Shown here piece by piece: positions 1 to 8,564 of a stretch of DNA of 41,019 bases. A program made the position numbers and the translations under genes. Origin of the DNA: an uncultured bacterium (lineage in GTDB: Bacteria > Verrucomicrobiota > Kiritimatiellia > RFP12 > UBA1067); NCBI GenBank assembly GCA_902780865.1, contig CACZHC010000023.1:1-41019 (forward strand), written 5' to 3'. Below the pieces are notes generated by a model. It was not told the origin of the DNA, did no database searches, and saw only the letters and a list, made by a program, of their open reading frames with translations. Position 1 is the first letter of the stretch; each line of letters opens with the position of its first letter.

Positions 1-802
1 TCCCCGGCTCGATCATGCCCATGGCGCGCTTGTGGAACTGCGCGCAGAATCCGGGACCGAGGAACTTCCCCGTCGAGTCCGTATATTCCTCGATAGCCAG
101 CTCGATCGCAAAATCCGCCCCCGGCATCTTAGCATTGAGCTGCGAAGCCTCGCGGATGAACTTGTCGACCGTCGCGACGATCGACGCCTTCGCCTTGGCG
201 CGCGCCCTCTCCGTCGTCGCCGCCTCGAGCTTCGCGCCGCACTTGGCGAGGTCGCCTTCGAGCTTCTCCACCATCTTCTGGACGGTGTCCGTCTTCCCGT
301 AGAGGGAGGCGTTGGCGCAGAGTTTGGCGATGAGCTTTTCGGCGTTGTCGATCTTCGCGCTCCCGGCCGGGAGCGCCTCGAGCGCAGCCTGCGCATGCGC
401 CTTCTGGGCCTTTGTGACGAGCTGCTTCACCGTCCGCGCCGTAATCGGACGGTAGATTTCCATGTCCTTCCCGAAGTTGCCGGTTGCGTCCGTCGCACCG
501 AACAGCGTCGTAAAAATCTCGTCCAGGGCCTTCTGCTGGGCCTGGCCGATCAATCCGCCGCCTTCGGACAGAATCTTCTTGAGGGAGTTCGCGAGCGCGC
601 TCCTGATGATGGCGTTCTGCCTCCCCAGCTCCGTCGGCGTCTCGTTCTGGAAGTAGTTGTGGTCGCCGAGACCCATCTGGTCCGCATTGCGATTGACCGC
701 GAACTTGCCGGTCTGCGTGTCGAATACAACCCCCTTGTCGAGGTCGCCCTTGCCGAATTTGCTGGCGATGTTTACGAGGCTCTGCGAAATACCGTCTAGC
801 AT
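1..802 (-). CDS. Unrecognised large protein, N-terminal 267 residues (cut by window edge)
   Basis: The reading frame is open from the ATG at 802 to the left edge with no stop. The start is well supported: AAGGAGAG lies about 8 bases upstream, and a TATAAT box at 836-841 precedes it. The visible part has no signal peptide or membrane segment. It is soluble, rich in Lys, Ala and Glu, and probably alpha-helical, with a coiled-coil-like stretch around residues 150-215. I recognise no family. Its style resembles the 876-residue putative effector at 17839-20469, but I could not align the two. A secreted effector or cytoplasmic structural protein is possible; the function is unknown. Confidence 0.8.
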   Translation of the reverse strand, partial: MLDGISQSLVNIASKFGKGDLDKGVVFDTQTGKFAVNRNADQMGLGDHNYFQNETPTELGRQNAIIRSALANSLKKILSEGGGLIGQAQQKALDEIFTTLFGATDATGNFGKDMEIYRPITARTVKQLVTKAQKAHAQAALEALPAGSAKIDNAEKLIAKLCANASLYGKTDTVQKMVEKLEGDLAKCGAKLEAATTERARAKAKASIVATVDKFIREASQLNAKMPGADFAIELAIEEYTDSTGKFLGPGFCAQFHKRAMGMIEPG

Positions 803-835
803 GTCCAACTCTCCTTCCTTATGATTGTGGATGAT

Positions 836-841
836 ATTATA
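836..841 (-). promoter_or_regulatory. -10 box for the gene starting at 802
   Basis: On the minus strand the sequence reads GGTATAAT, about 34 bases before the ATG, leaving a leader of roughly 27 bases that contains the Shine-Dalgarno sequence. No convincing -35 is visible. The GG before TATAAT recurs at other promoters in this window. Confidence 0.5.
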
Positions 842-937
842 CCATTTATTACACTTTGATAGGATGGTTTGAAAGGTTCTGCTTTGTTTACACGCCACTC
901 GGCGAAAGGTTACAATGTATCGTCGGTCGATCTACCA

Positions 938-2266
938 TCAAGCGAGGGATTTGCCGAACCACGCCTTGGCGTGCCAACGACGAAGGAGGATGCACCCACG
1001 GACATTCTCGTCAATGGCGAACACAACCCAGGCCCCGACAAGCCCGAATCCCAGCGGGATGGCGACCACCCAGAACACCCCTACGGCAATCACCCACTGG
1101 AAGGTGATTCCAACTGTCATAGGGTAAATCACGTCGCCTGCCGCGCGAAGCGTCCAACAGGCGAAGATGTTGCGTATGCGTCCGATCTCAAGGACGCAGT
1201 CTATCCAAAAAAGAATTGTTCCAAGACGAATAATCTCGCTATTCTGGGTCAGGATGCCAAGCACCCAGGGACCGGCAAGGGCCAGCGCCCCGCTGCAGCA
1301 CAGAGAAACGGCCATCGCTCGGCGATAGAAAAAGTTTCCGAGAAGATAGGCGACATTGTCGCGATGCTGGCCGATGAGATGTCCGACGAGGATGTCGCCT
1401 GCCTGGATCGCGCTCACTCCGAACAGATACGTGAACATGACGCTGTTGGCAACATAAGTCCGCGTCGTAAGCGCTTCCGTAGAGATCTGGTTTATGAAGT
1501 ATATTGTCACGGCCTGCGAAAGGCAGTAGGACATCTCCTCGCCGATAGCGGGAAGCCCGATTTTGAAAATGCCCGTGAACTCACGCCAGGGGAACGGCCT
1601 GAACCAGACACGCGGGTAACGGCGGATGTGGACTCTGGTGTGATGGACCTGTAGGATCATCATCGACACGCCCTGGCTCGCCGCCGTCGCCCATGCCGCG
1701 CCGACAACGCCAAGCGCGGGACATCCGCAATGCCCGTATATCAAGAGGTAGTTGCCGACGACATTGACTATGTTGGCGACCGCAGTGGCTACCATCGGCG
1801 ACCGGACGCGGTCGACGCTTCGCAGGGACGAGCTGAACGTAAAGCCCAGCGCCTGAAAGAACGAAAACGCACCGGTTATGCGCAGATAGGCCGCTCCTTC
1901 CGCCATAAGCTCTTCGCGAAGCCCCATCATCCGCAGAATCGTCTCTGCATTGAGGCAAAGGAACGCGCTCATGCCAAAGCCAAGCAATGCATTGAATATC
2001 AAGGCGACGCCGACGACCTGGACGAGACGTTTGCGAAGCCCCGCCCCGTGATACTGCGCGCAGACGACCGCGACGCCAGAAGCCGCAAAACGGTAGACAA
2101 GGAACACCAGCATGACGATCTGGCTTGCAAGGCCCACCGCAGCCACCGCGCCGTCGCCGCAGCTCGACAGCATGAACATGTCGACGAAGCCAACGAGCGC
2201 GACAAGGGCAATCTCCATGAAAATGGGGATTGTCAGACGCATCAACTGCCGCCGCAGGGGTTCCAT
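938..2266 (-). CDS. MATE family multidrug/toxic compound exporter
   Basis: 442 residues, the usual length for MATE (MatE) cation antiporters of the inner membrane. About twelve hydrophobic helices can be counted, in two homologous halves. Typical features include the N-terminal IPIFMEIALVALVGFVDMF segment and the mid-helix GNYLLIYG. Such proteins export cationic drugs or metabolites using a Na+ or H+ gradient; the substrate cannot be read from sequence. It is divergent from the sulfatase gene, with about 40 bases between the two starts. No Shine-Dalgarno sequence is obvious before the ATG. It lies upstream of the effector-like gene on the same strand, but with its own gap and promoter between them. 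Confidence 0.9.
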   Translation of the reverse strand: MEPLRRQLMRLTIPIFMEIALVALVGFVDMFMLSSCGDGAVAAVGLASQIVMLVFLVYRFAASGVAVVCAQYHGAGLRKRLVQVVGVALIFNALLGFGMSAFLCLNAETILRMMGLREELMAEGAAYLRITGAFSFFQALGFTFSSSLRSVDRVRSPMVATAVANIVNVVGNYLLIYGHCGCPALGVVGAAWATAASQGVSMMILQVHHTRVHIRRYPRVWFRPFPWREFTGIFKIGLPAIGEEMSYCLSQAVTIYFINQISTEALTTRTYVANSVMFTYLFGVSAIQAGDILVGHLIGQHRDNVAYLLGNFFYRRAMAVSLCCSGALALAGPWVLGILTQNSEIIRLGTILFWIDCVLEIGRIRNIFACWTLRAAGDVIYPMTVGITFQWVIAVGVFWVVAIPLGFGLVGAWVVFAIDENVRGCILLRRWHAKAWFGKSLA

Positions 2267-2295
2267 CTTTTTAATAGTATAGCAAATTTTTTTGG

Positions 2296-2301
2296 TATAA
2301 T
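2296..2301 (+). promoter_or_regulatory. -10 box for sulfatase, start codon 6 bases downstream
   Basis: The sequence is TTTGGTATAAT, followed after only 6 bases by the ATG at 2308. Transcription would normally start about 7 bases past the box, that is, on the ATG itself, predicting a leaderless mRNA. No Shine-Dalgarno sequence is present. Confidence 0.6.
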
Positions 2302-2307
2302 AGCGTC

Positions 2308-3894
2308 ATGACCACGACACGACGCAACTTTGTGACGAAGGCCGCCGCCTTTACACTTCTTTCCTGCAAGGGGTCGAGACTTCTCGCCGCAGCCGGGGAA
2401 AAGCGCCTCAACATCCTATACATCATGACCGACGACCACGCCGCTCACGCGATAAGCGCGTACGGGTCGCGGATCAACAAGACGCCGCACATCGACCGTC
2501 TCGCGCGGGAGGGAATGCTGCTGAAGAACTGCTTCTGCACAAACCCGATCTGCACGCCGAGCCGCGCCGGAATCCTGACTGGCGAATACAGCCACAAAAA
2601 CGGCGTTCCGGTCTTCAACGACATCTCGACCGACATCAAGACCGTCGGCGGCTACATGCGCGACGCGGGCTACTACTCGGCCTTCATCGGCAAGTGGCAC
2701 CTCGGCGGGCCAAAGACGGTGCGAGACGCCGACTGGGACCGCTGGATGGTCTACGCGAACCAGGGCGTCTACTTCGACCCGTGGTTCTGGGAGAAGAAGG
2801 ACGGCAAGATCGTCAAGACGGAGTACCGCGGCGAATACGCCACGGAGAACATAACGAAGGTTACGGAAGACGTGATCGACGGTGCGCTCGCGACCGGAAA
2901 GCCCTTCTTCGTCATGATGCACCACAAGGCGCCGCACCGCAACTGGCTGCCAAGCGACAAGTACAGGGCCGCGTTCCGCAAGCTGACGCTAAAGGACATC
3001 CCGCCGCCAGACACTCTCTTCGACGACTGGAAGGGACGCGCCTCGCCCATAAGGACGACGGCGATGACGCTCCTCCACCACATGCGCCTCAAGGAAGACC
3101 TGAAGCTCGCGGAATACTTCGCCGGCGGCGGCAAGTTCGAGTTCGAGGGACGCAGCTACGAGGGTGCGAAGGACGCCTCCGGCAAGTTCATCGACGCGTG
3201 GCCCGAGGAAATGGACGACCGCGCAAAGACCGCCCTTTCCTATCTCCGCTACATGCAGGACTACCTCGCCTGCGTCCAGTCTGTCGACGATTCCGTCGGC
3301 GACATGTGCGACTACCTCGCGAAAAAAGGGATTCTCGACAGCACCGTCGTGATCTACACTTCCGACCAGGGGTTCTTCCTCGGCGACCACGGGCTATACG
3401 ACAAGCGCTTCATCATGGACGAGGTCGCCAGGATGCCGTTCCTCGCGCGCTGCCCCGCGATCATCGCGCCGGGGAGCGTCAACTCCGACATCGTCACCAA
3501 CATCGACTTCTCGCCGACGTTCCTAGACATTGCAGACGAGCCAAGGCCCGGCCGCATGCAGGGCGAGAGCTTCCTCGGGAACCTCAAGGGGCGGACGCCA
3601 GGTTCGTGGCGCGAAGACTGCTACATGCGCTACTACGTCGAAGGCGGAGAGCATGCGACGAGCGCGTGGTACGGCATCCGTACGAAGACCGACGCGCTCG
3701 TCTACTACTACAAGCGCGACGAGTGGGAGTACTTCGACATCGTGAAGGATCCCGACGAAGTAACTAACGAATACTCCAACCCCGCCTACCAGGAGCGAAT
3801 CAACTTCCTAAAGAAGCGCATCGCCGAACTAAAGAAAAAGCTCGGTGACGACGACAAGTACGCGAACGCCAAGGAATACGGCCCGATAGAGTAA
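2308..3894 (+). CDS. Tat-exported sulfatase (arylsulfatase superfamily)
   Basis: 528 residues. The N-terminus has a twin-arginine signal (RRNF at residues 5-8), a hydrophobic stretch and a Cys at 20. The sulfatase core starts at about residue 34 with the metal-binding Asp pair (TDD). The C-T-P-S-R motif has its Cys at residue 82, the site converted to formylglycine. GKWHLGG and the late SDQGFFLGDHG metal-site motif follow. It hydrolyses sulfate esters, most likely on polysaccharides, in the periplasm or at the cell surface. The glycosidase gene follows 15 bases later, so the pair probably acts on one sulfated glycan. A maturase is not in the window. Subfamily and substrate cannot be assigned by eye. 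Confidence 0.95.
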   Translation: MTTTRRNFVTKAAAFTLLSCKGSRLLAAAGEKRLNILYIMTDDHAAHAISAYGSRINKTPHIDRLAREGMLLKNCFCTNPICTPSRAGILTGEYSHKNGVPVFNDISTDIKTVGGYMRDAGYYSAFIGKWHLGGPKTVRDADWDRWMVYANQGVYFDPWFWEKKDGKIVKTEYRGEYATENITKVTEDVIDGALATGKPFFVMMHHKAPHRNWLPSDKYRAAFRKLTLKDIPPPDTLFDDWKGRASPIRTTAMTLLHHMRLKEDLKLAEYFAGGGKFEFEGRSYEGAKDASGKFIDAWPEEMDDRAKTALSYLRYMQDYLACVQSVDDSVGDMCDYLAKKGILDSTVVIYTSDQGFFLGDHGLYDKRFIMDEVARMPFLARCPAIIAPGSVNSDIVTNIDFSPTFLDIADEPRPGRMQGESFLGNLKGRTPGSWREDCYMRYYVEGGEHATSAWYGIRTKTDALVYYYKRDEWEYFDIVKDPDEVTNEYSNPAYQERINFLKKRIAELKKKLGDDDKYANAKEYGPIE

Positions 3895-3909
3895 CGGCAA
3901 AGTCACCTT

Positions 3910-5802
3910 ATGAAGAAAACCGCATTCGCATTGGCAACGGCCGTTATGGCGGCAGGAGCGTGGGCCGAGCAGCTATGGCCAGGCCCCGACACCGTGATGC
4001 GCGCACAAGCCGACTCGTCGATCGCCACGCTCGCGGACGGCTCCGTCGGAGTGACAACCGGCGTCAAGGCCAGCTGGCCCGGCGTCCGCATGGACTTCGC
4101 AAAGGGAGAGGCCGATCTATCCATCTTCAACCGCTTCACGGTTACGGTTAGCAACACGACGCACGAGACGCGCACAGTGCATCTCAGCGTAAAGGGACGC
4201 GCCGTACAGGGACAAGGCCCCGGCGGTTCCGTCGTTCTGAAGCCGCACGAGACTGGCAACATCGTGGCCTTGGTGCGCGCCCTTCCGTGGACGCTCGACG
4301 CGCCACTGAAGCTCGAGGGCATGAATGGATACCCTGCAGCGAAGGACGGCGCTGGCGGTGGATTTGATATCCGCCACACCACATCGTTCCACATCTTCTT
4401 CGTCCAAGACGGCGTCGCAAGCGGCTTCAGCGTGCTTCGCGTAACCGCAGACCGCGGCGCGCGGCAGCCGAAAGTGCTGGACGCAAAGACCTTCCTGCCG
4501 TTCGTCGACCGATTCGGCCAGTTCATCCACGACGAATGGCCCGGCAAGGTACACGACGAGGCGGAGCTTAAGCGCACAAAGGCCGACGAAGACGCCTGGC
4601 TCGCCGCGAACGGCGCGACGCCAATCCCCGACGCCGACCGCTTCGGCGGATGGGCGGGAGGCCCGCAGCTCAAGGCGACTGGCTTTTTCCGTACGGAGAA
4701 GGTAAAAGGCAAATGGTGGCTCGTCGACCCCGACGGGCGGCTTTTCTTCTCGCACGGCGTCGACTGCGTTGGCATCGGGAACGGCACTACCGGCATCAGC
4801 TTCCGCGAGAACTACTTCTCGTGGCTGCCCGCAAAGGACGACCCGGAGTTTGGCGAATTCTGGGGACGTGCCTCTTGGCCGGCCGCCCACGGCTTCTACA
4901 AGGACAAGGAGCACCTTCCCTACGACACCTTCAGCTTCGCGAACGCCAACCTTCGACGCAAGTACGGCACAGAATGGAAGGCAAAGTACATCGACCGCGC
5001 CCATCGCCGCCTCTGCGCCTGGGGACTCAACACGATAGCGAACTGGAGCTGGTCCGACATCTACTCGCGCGACCGTACGCCATACACCCTATGCCTCGGC
5101 ACGCACGGCACGCCGCGCCTAAAGGACTCGAAGGGCTGGTGGGGCGCGCTGCCAGATCCGTTCAACCCTGAGTTCGAGAAGACTTTCCGCGAGCGGGCGC
5201 GTTCCGCAGCGAAGAAAATGCGCGACGATTCGTGGTGCATTGGCGTGTTCGTGGACAACGAGCTTTCCTGGAACAGCGAGGAACGCATGAAGGACGTGGC
5301 CGAGCAGTATTTCTCCACCATCCGCCGGGTGCTGCGCGAGGAACTGCCCAACCACCTCTATCTCGGCTGCCGTATCGCATGGGGCACGGACGTCGTCTAC
5401 CGCGCGGCCGCGCGCCACTGCGACGTGGTTAGCGTGAACATCTACAACAGGCGGCCAGTCAAGGACTTGCCGGCCGACGCCGAGGACAAGCCGATGATCA
5501 ACGGCGAGTTCCACTTCGGAGCTTTCGACCGCGGCATGTTCCACACCGGACTCGTCGCGACGCGCGACCAGGACGAGCGCGCGCAGTGCTACCGCGACTT
5601 CGTCCACGCCTGCCTCGTCCATCCGCGCTTCGTCGGGACGCACTGGTTCCAGTGGCAGGACCAGGCACTCACCGGCCGTGGGGACGGCGAAAACTACCAG
5701 ATCGGATTCCTAAACGTCGCCGACGTGCCGTATCCAGAGCTCGTGCAGGCCGCGCGCGACGTGGCAAGCATGATGTACAAACGGCGCTACGCCGGGCAGT
5801 GA
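3910..5802 (+). CDS. Secreted GH50-like (clan A) glycoside hydrolase
   Basis: 630 residues with a Sec signal peptide (MKKTAFALATAVMAAGAWA). The segment from about residue 255 (TGFFRTEKVKGKWWLVDPDG) and the two glutamates fit GH50 beta-agarase-like enzymes. Glu451 in VDNELSW would be the acid/base, and Glu533 in INGEFHFG the nucleophile. Residues 30-200 look like the N-terminal beta-sandwich common in these proteins. The product would be a periplasmic or exported exo-type galactanase or beta-galactosidase acting with the sulfatase 15 bases upstream. Family assignment is from motif memory; another clan-A family (GH2/GH42-like) is the main alternative. The gene ends 9 bases before a convergent gene. 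Confidence 0.8.
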   Translation: MKKTAFALATAVMAAGAWAEQLWPGPDTVMRAQADSSIATLADGSVGVTTGVKASWPGVRMDFAKGEADLSIFNRFTVTVSNTTHETRTVHLSVKGRAVQGQGPGGSVVLKPHETGNIVALVRALPWTLDAPLKLEGMNGYPAAKDGAGGGFDIRHTTSFHIFFVQDGVASGFSVLRVTADRGARQPKVLDAKTFLPFVDRFGQFIHDEWPGKVHDEAELKRTKADEDAWLAANGATPIPDADRFGGWAGGPQLKATGFFRTEKVKGKWWLVDPDGRLFFSHGVDCVGIGNGTTGISFRENYFSWLPAKDDPEFGEFWGRASWPAAHGFYKDKEHLPYDTFSFANANLRRKYGTEWKAKYIDRAHRRLCAWGLNTIANWSWSDIYSRDRTPYTLCLGTHGTPRLKDSKGWWGALPDPFNPEFEKTFRERARSAAKKMRDDSWCIGVFVDNELSWNSEERMKDVAEQYFSTIRRVLREELPNHLYLGCRIAWGTDVVYRAAARHCDVVSVNIYNRRPVKDLPADAEDKPMINGEFHFGAFDRGMFHTGLVATRDQDERAQCYRDFVHACLVHPRFVGTHWFQWQDQALTGRGDGENYQIGFLNVADVPYPELVQAARDVASMMYKRRYAGQ

Positions 5803-5811
5803 GACATTCAG

Positions 5812-6630
5812 CTATTCTACTTGAAAAGCGTACGGTGGCGCGCCTTGAGCACGCGTCAAGACGACTTCCTCAAACCCATTCGACGGAGAGAAAGTCACAT
5901 ATCTAACAACGGCGCTGCCGTCCGCATTCAGTTCGACGCGTGGCAGGTAGTCGAATGCAGCGAGCGACGCAAAATCCGTGCCCTTCTCAAACAAACCAAA
6001 CAGCATATCGCCGCCGTCGGAGTTAGGCGAGAACGGGCCATGTCCGACCAGAAACTTCTTTAGTCCAGTTACGAGCCACTTTAGCTTGTGCAGGGCCGGT
6101 CGCTTGAACAGGCTGACGAGATAGTCGAGCAGAACGATGTCAAGTGTCGCGATTGCAGGATCGCCGACAAGCCGCATACACTCTCGCACATCTTCGCAGA
6201 AGTTTCCTTTGCCGTCGGTCAGGAACAGCGTCTTGAATCCGTTCTCCGAGTCTCCTTCCTCTAAGCATGACAGCCGCCAACCGGGCTCAAGTTTAAGTCC
6301 CGGGAACAGCTTGAGGAATCGTGTAGACCATGATTTCCGCTTGGCGGTGTCACCGCGCGCAACTGCGGCCATGTACGCCGCTCTGCTTTGACAGTCCTTT
6401 CTTTCGATCGTCGGCGGCACATAGCTGGCTATCAACTTCATGAGACCGTCCATGACGGCGTCGCAATGCCGCGAGAGTTCGTTCTCGGGATCGTCGCCCA
6501 AGGCGAGGATCATCAAAGTCTCGATGCGGTCGCGCTCCTTCTCGCGAAGCTCGGTAGGCAACTCCCTGTAGGCCCGAAGCCGCTCGTCGACTTCCTTGAC
6601 TTTACCAGCATCTAACTGCCGCACTGCCAT
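5812..6630 (-). CDS. Unrecognised 272-residue soluble protein
   Basis: Starts at an ATG with GGAGGAAAC directly upstream, a clear ribosome binding site lying just after the stop of a 44-codon ORF (6646-6780). There is no signal peptide or transmembrane helix. The N-terminal third is charged and helical (residues 8-40 rich in Glu/Arg/Lys). The middle contains a hydrophobic stretch near 165-190 (LDIVLLDYLVSLF), and the C-terminus looks like beta strands. I recognise no family or catalytic motif. It is convergent with the glycosidase gene. Confidence 0.7.
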   Translation of the reverse strand: MAVRQLDAGKVKEVDERLRAYRELPTELREKERDRIETLMILALGDDPENELSRHCDAVMDGLMKLIASYVPPTIERKDCQSRAAYMAAVARGDTAKRKSWSTRFLKLFPGLKLEPGWRLSCLEEGDSENGFKTLFLTDGKGNFCEDVRECMRLVGDPAIATLDIVLLDYLVSLFKRPALHKLKWLVTGLKKFLVGHGPFSPNSDGGDMLFGLFEKGTDFASLAAFDYLPRVELNADGSAVVRYVTFSPSNGFEEVVLTRAQGAPPYAFQVE

Positions 6631-6645
6631 GTTTCCTCCAAGGCA

Positions 6646-6780
6646 TTACTTCTTTTTCTTGCTCTTTCCGAAGTAAGCTTCAGCCGCCACCGACGGAAAC
6701 GGCCCACGCCCCTTCAGCTTCTCCCACGCCTTCACAGGGAGAGACTTCTCCGCACAGCCCTTAACGGCGCGCTTATGCAT
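6646..6780 (-). CDS. Small basic 44-residue ORF, coupled to the 272-residue protein
   Basis: The frame begins at the ATG at 6780 and ends in a lysine-rich tail (SKKKK) with TAA at 6646-6648. The Shine-Dalgarno of the next gene follows immediately, so the two are arranged as a unit. The peptide contains Trp, Pro and Phe (WEKLKGRGPFPSVAAEAYFG) and is strongly cationic. No strong ribosome binding site precedes it. It may be a real small protein, a leader peptide or a decayed gene end; spacing and codon usage favour real translation. Confidence 0.45.
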   Translation of the reverse strand: MHKRAVKGCAEKSLPVKAWEKLKGRGPFPSVAAEAYFGKSKKKK

Positions 6781-6810
6781 ATTCTCGTGAATTTAAGATT
6801 AACTACGGGA

Positions 6811-7602
6811 TTAGGCGCTCTTCACCACTTCAGCAAATTGGGAGTTGCTCCCCCACTTTAGGAGTTCACGGATTCGCGTAGATGTGAATGGATGATCAGC
6901 ATCCATCTCAACATAATCGCGAAGGAACTTCTGCCACTTTTCCCCTTTTATCAGCCCCTCGCACTCCATCATCTGCTCAACATATTCCTCCAAATCAATG
7001 TCAGCCGTATATTTAGTTGGTCCGCCAGATAATCGAAATATAGTTCTTATTGGCGTAGTCACACCTCCAAGGCAGACAGCCGCCGCTCTATCAGCCGAAA
7101 ATTCGCTCTGCCGAGACCAGAAATTATATGCCAACATCAGTGGCTCCTGCATGCATTGCACGACATTGTATCTGCTACCAAGGGTCAACATCATTTGCAC
7201 CATAGTAGAATAGAATACATGGCGGCAGGCTATATGCCCACATTCATGTGCAAGCGCAACTCGCAGTTCATCCCCTTCTCCAAGGCAATCCAACAATCCG
7301 CTGGTAATTACAATACAGTTTCTTTTGTCACCGACTGTATATGCATTGGGCGTCGGGTACATTTGGAGATAAAGCTCTGGCACATCAATCTCAAGTTTTT
7401 CACAGATAGGTGGTAAAAGTTCATATATTCTTGGAAGCTGTCTCGTCGACAATCTGATATGGTTTGCCATATAAAGTCCCCGGCAGTATTCTTCTACGCC
7501 AAACTTCATGAAAAACCGTGTCGCGATGTCAAATCCCGGAACCGCTTTAAGTTTTTCAATTGCCGCTTCATCATTAGGATGCACAAATTGATGATAATTC
7601 AT
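6811..7602 (-). CDS. M48-type zinc metallopeptidase
   Basis: 263 residues. HECGH at residues 119-123 is the HExxH zinc site. SEFSADRAA supplies the third ligand as ExxxD (Glu167, Asp171), the arrangement of M48 (HtpX/Ste24/YggG-like) peptidases. No clear transmembrane helix or signal peptide is visible, so it differs from HtpX and is probably cytoplasmic or peripheral. It is the last gene of a minus-strand series running from 8472, downstream of a glycine/alanine-rich membrane protein and a small cysteine protein. The region is AT-richer than the rest of the window, suggesting acquisition. Substrate unknown. Confidence 0.85.
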   Translation of the reverse strand: MNYHQFVHPNDEAAIEKLKAVPGFDIATRFFMKFGVEEYCRGLYMANHIRLSTRQLPRIYELLPPICEKLEIDVPELYLQMYPTPNAYTVGDKRNCIVITSGLLDCLGEGDELRVALAHECGHIACRHVFYSTMVQMMLTLGSRYNVVQCMQEPLMLAYNFWSRQSEFSADRAAAVCLGGVTTPIRTIFRLSGGPTKYTADIDLEEYVEQMMECEGLIKGEKWQKFLRDYVEMDADHPFTSTRIRELLKWGSNSQFAEVVKSA

Positions 7603-7631
7603 AGTGCTGATAGCTTCTTATTATGCTTGGA

Positions 7632-7838
7632 TTAGGATAGCTGCGGGGACTTCTGCCATCTTGGGCAATAGTTTACCGGCGTAGGGTTAGCAGAATTCGG
7701 CCGCGCTATACATGGCGCAGCCGAACCAGAAACTACGACTTGAAATAAGCGATTTGCCCTAAATTCAGGCCGACGATTGCCGTCCCAGAATCTACATGTC
7801 GCGCAACATTTTCGATTGACATTGTATGGAGTAGCCAT
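7632..7838 (-). CDS. Small cysteine-rich protein (68 residues)
   Basis: The start is taken at the ATG at 7838, four bases after the stop of the upstream membrane-protein gene; an alternative ATG at 7853 would overlap it by 11 bases. The N-terminal CCATCRFWDG and C-terminal YCPRWQ motifs give four to five cysteines with tryptophans, a layout seen in small zinc- or iron-sulfur-binding proteins. I do not recognise the family. Its place between the membrane protein and the M48 peptidase suggests a shared operon. Confidence 0.6.
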   Translation of the reverse strand: MATPYNVNRKCCATCRFWDGNRRPEFRANRLFQVVVSGSAAPCIARPNSANPTPVNYCPRWQKSPQLS

Positions 7839-7842
7839 CAAT

Positions 7843-8472
7843 TCACTTCTCATCCATTGGTTTTACGTTGTTGCCATCCTTCCTAATATCACCGCGTTCC
7901 TTTGCCTCTTTAAACCGATTTTTGGCCTGTTTCATCATCTCTTTGACATTTTCTTTTGCTATAACATCTTTTGCCATAGCTTTCAAATCTTCTTCGCCTA
8001 CTTTCCCGAGGTCAACATTTGCCTCGGCGAATCTCGTCAACACCTTGAGGTATACTAGTCCACATGACCAGGTAAGCGAGAATGCAACGCCTGCCATCAA
8101 AGCAGATGCCGCAATATTGCCAAGTCCAGGCACGAATGAAAGAACGGATGACACGACAACCGAACTTATAGCACCAGCAGCGAGATTTGCCCCTATTGCT
8201 GTCGCCAATGACTTAATGATGTTCTTTGAAAAAGGCACGCCAATCTTTGAATTAATTCTAAAGTACATTGACCACACAAATCCAGCACAGGCTGCCATCG
8301 CAGCCGTAGCGCCAGCTCCAGGCAACCATGCAACACCAAGGCTCGCAGCTGCAGCGCCTATTGAATGTTTTTCTACAATGTTGGCAATTTCTTGCCCCAT
8401 AACCTGTGGTCCCGTCTTATGCAATGATTTGCAAAGTGCGATACCCGACTTTACCAACAATGATTCAACCAT
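7843..8472 (-). CDS. Membrane protein with glycine/alanine-rich hairpin helices
   Basis: 209 residues starting at an ATG with AAGGAGA upstream. Residues about 35-70 and 92-140 form glycine/alanine-rich hydrophobic hairpins, each containing a P-G-x-G turn (LPGAGATAA and VPGLGNIAA). This pattern is reminiscent of DUF697/YcjF-like GTPase-associated membrane proteins. The C-terminal 60 residues are highly charged and coiled-coil-like, probably cytoplasmic. It heads the coding part of the series ending in the M48 peptidase and could be its partner or substrate. The family link is tentative. Confidence 0.75.
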   Translation of the reverse strand: MVESLLVKSGIALCKSLHKTGPQVMGQEIANIVEKHSIGAAAASLGVAWLPGAGATAAMAACAGFVWSMYFRINSKIGVPFSKNIIKSLATAIGANLAAGAISSVVVSSVLSFVPGLGNIAASALMAGVAFSLTWSCGLVYLKVLTRFAEANVDLGKVGEEDLKAMAKDVIAKENVKEMMKQAKNRFKEAKERGDIRKDGNNVKPMDEK

Positions 8473-8553
8473 ATATTCTCCTTTTTGTTTGTTTATTATT
8501 GTACATTCTAAATAAGTTGTCGATAATCTTGAAAGGGTGATTGGCGAAATAGA

Positions 8554-8559
8554 ATTATA
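8554..8559 (-). promoter_or_regulatory. Possible -10 box upstream of the membrane protein gene
   Basis: TATAAT on the minus strand, about 80 bases before the ATG at 8472 and just past the stop of a 22-codon ORF. No clear -35. It would let the M48 operon be transcribed independently of the hairpin at 8667-8741. Confidence 0.35.
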
Positions 8560-8564
8560 CTATT

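Noticed and set aside
869..1654. Plus-strand open frame of 261 codons across the MATE gene
   Set aside because: The opposite strand encodes a clear MATE transporter over the same bases; no ribosome binding site or family on the plus strand.
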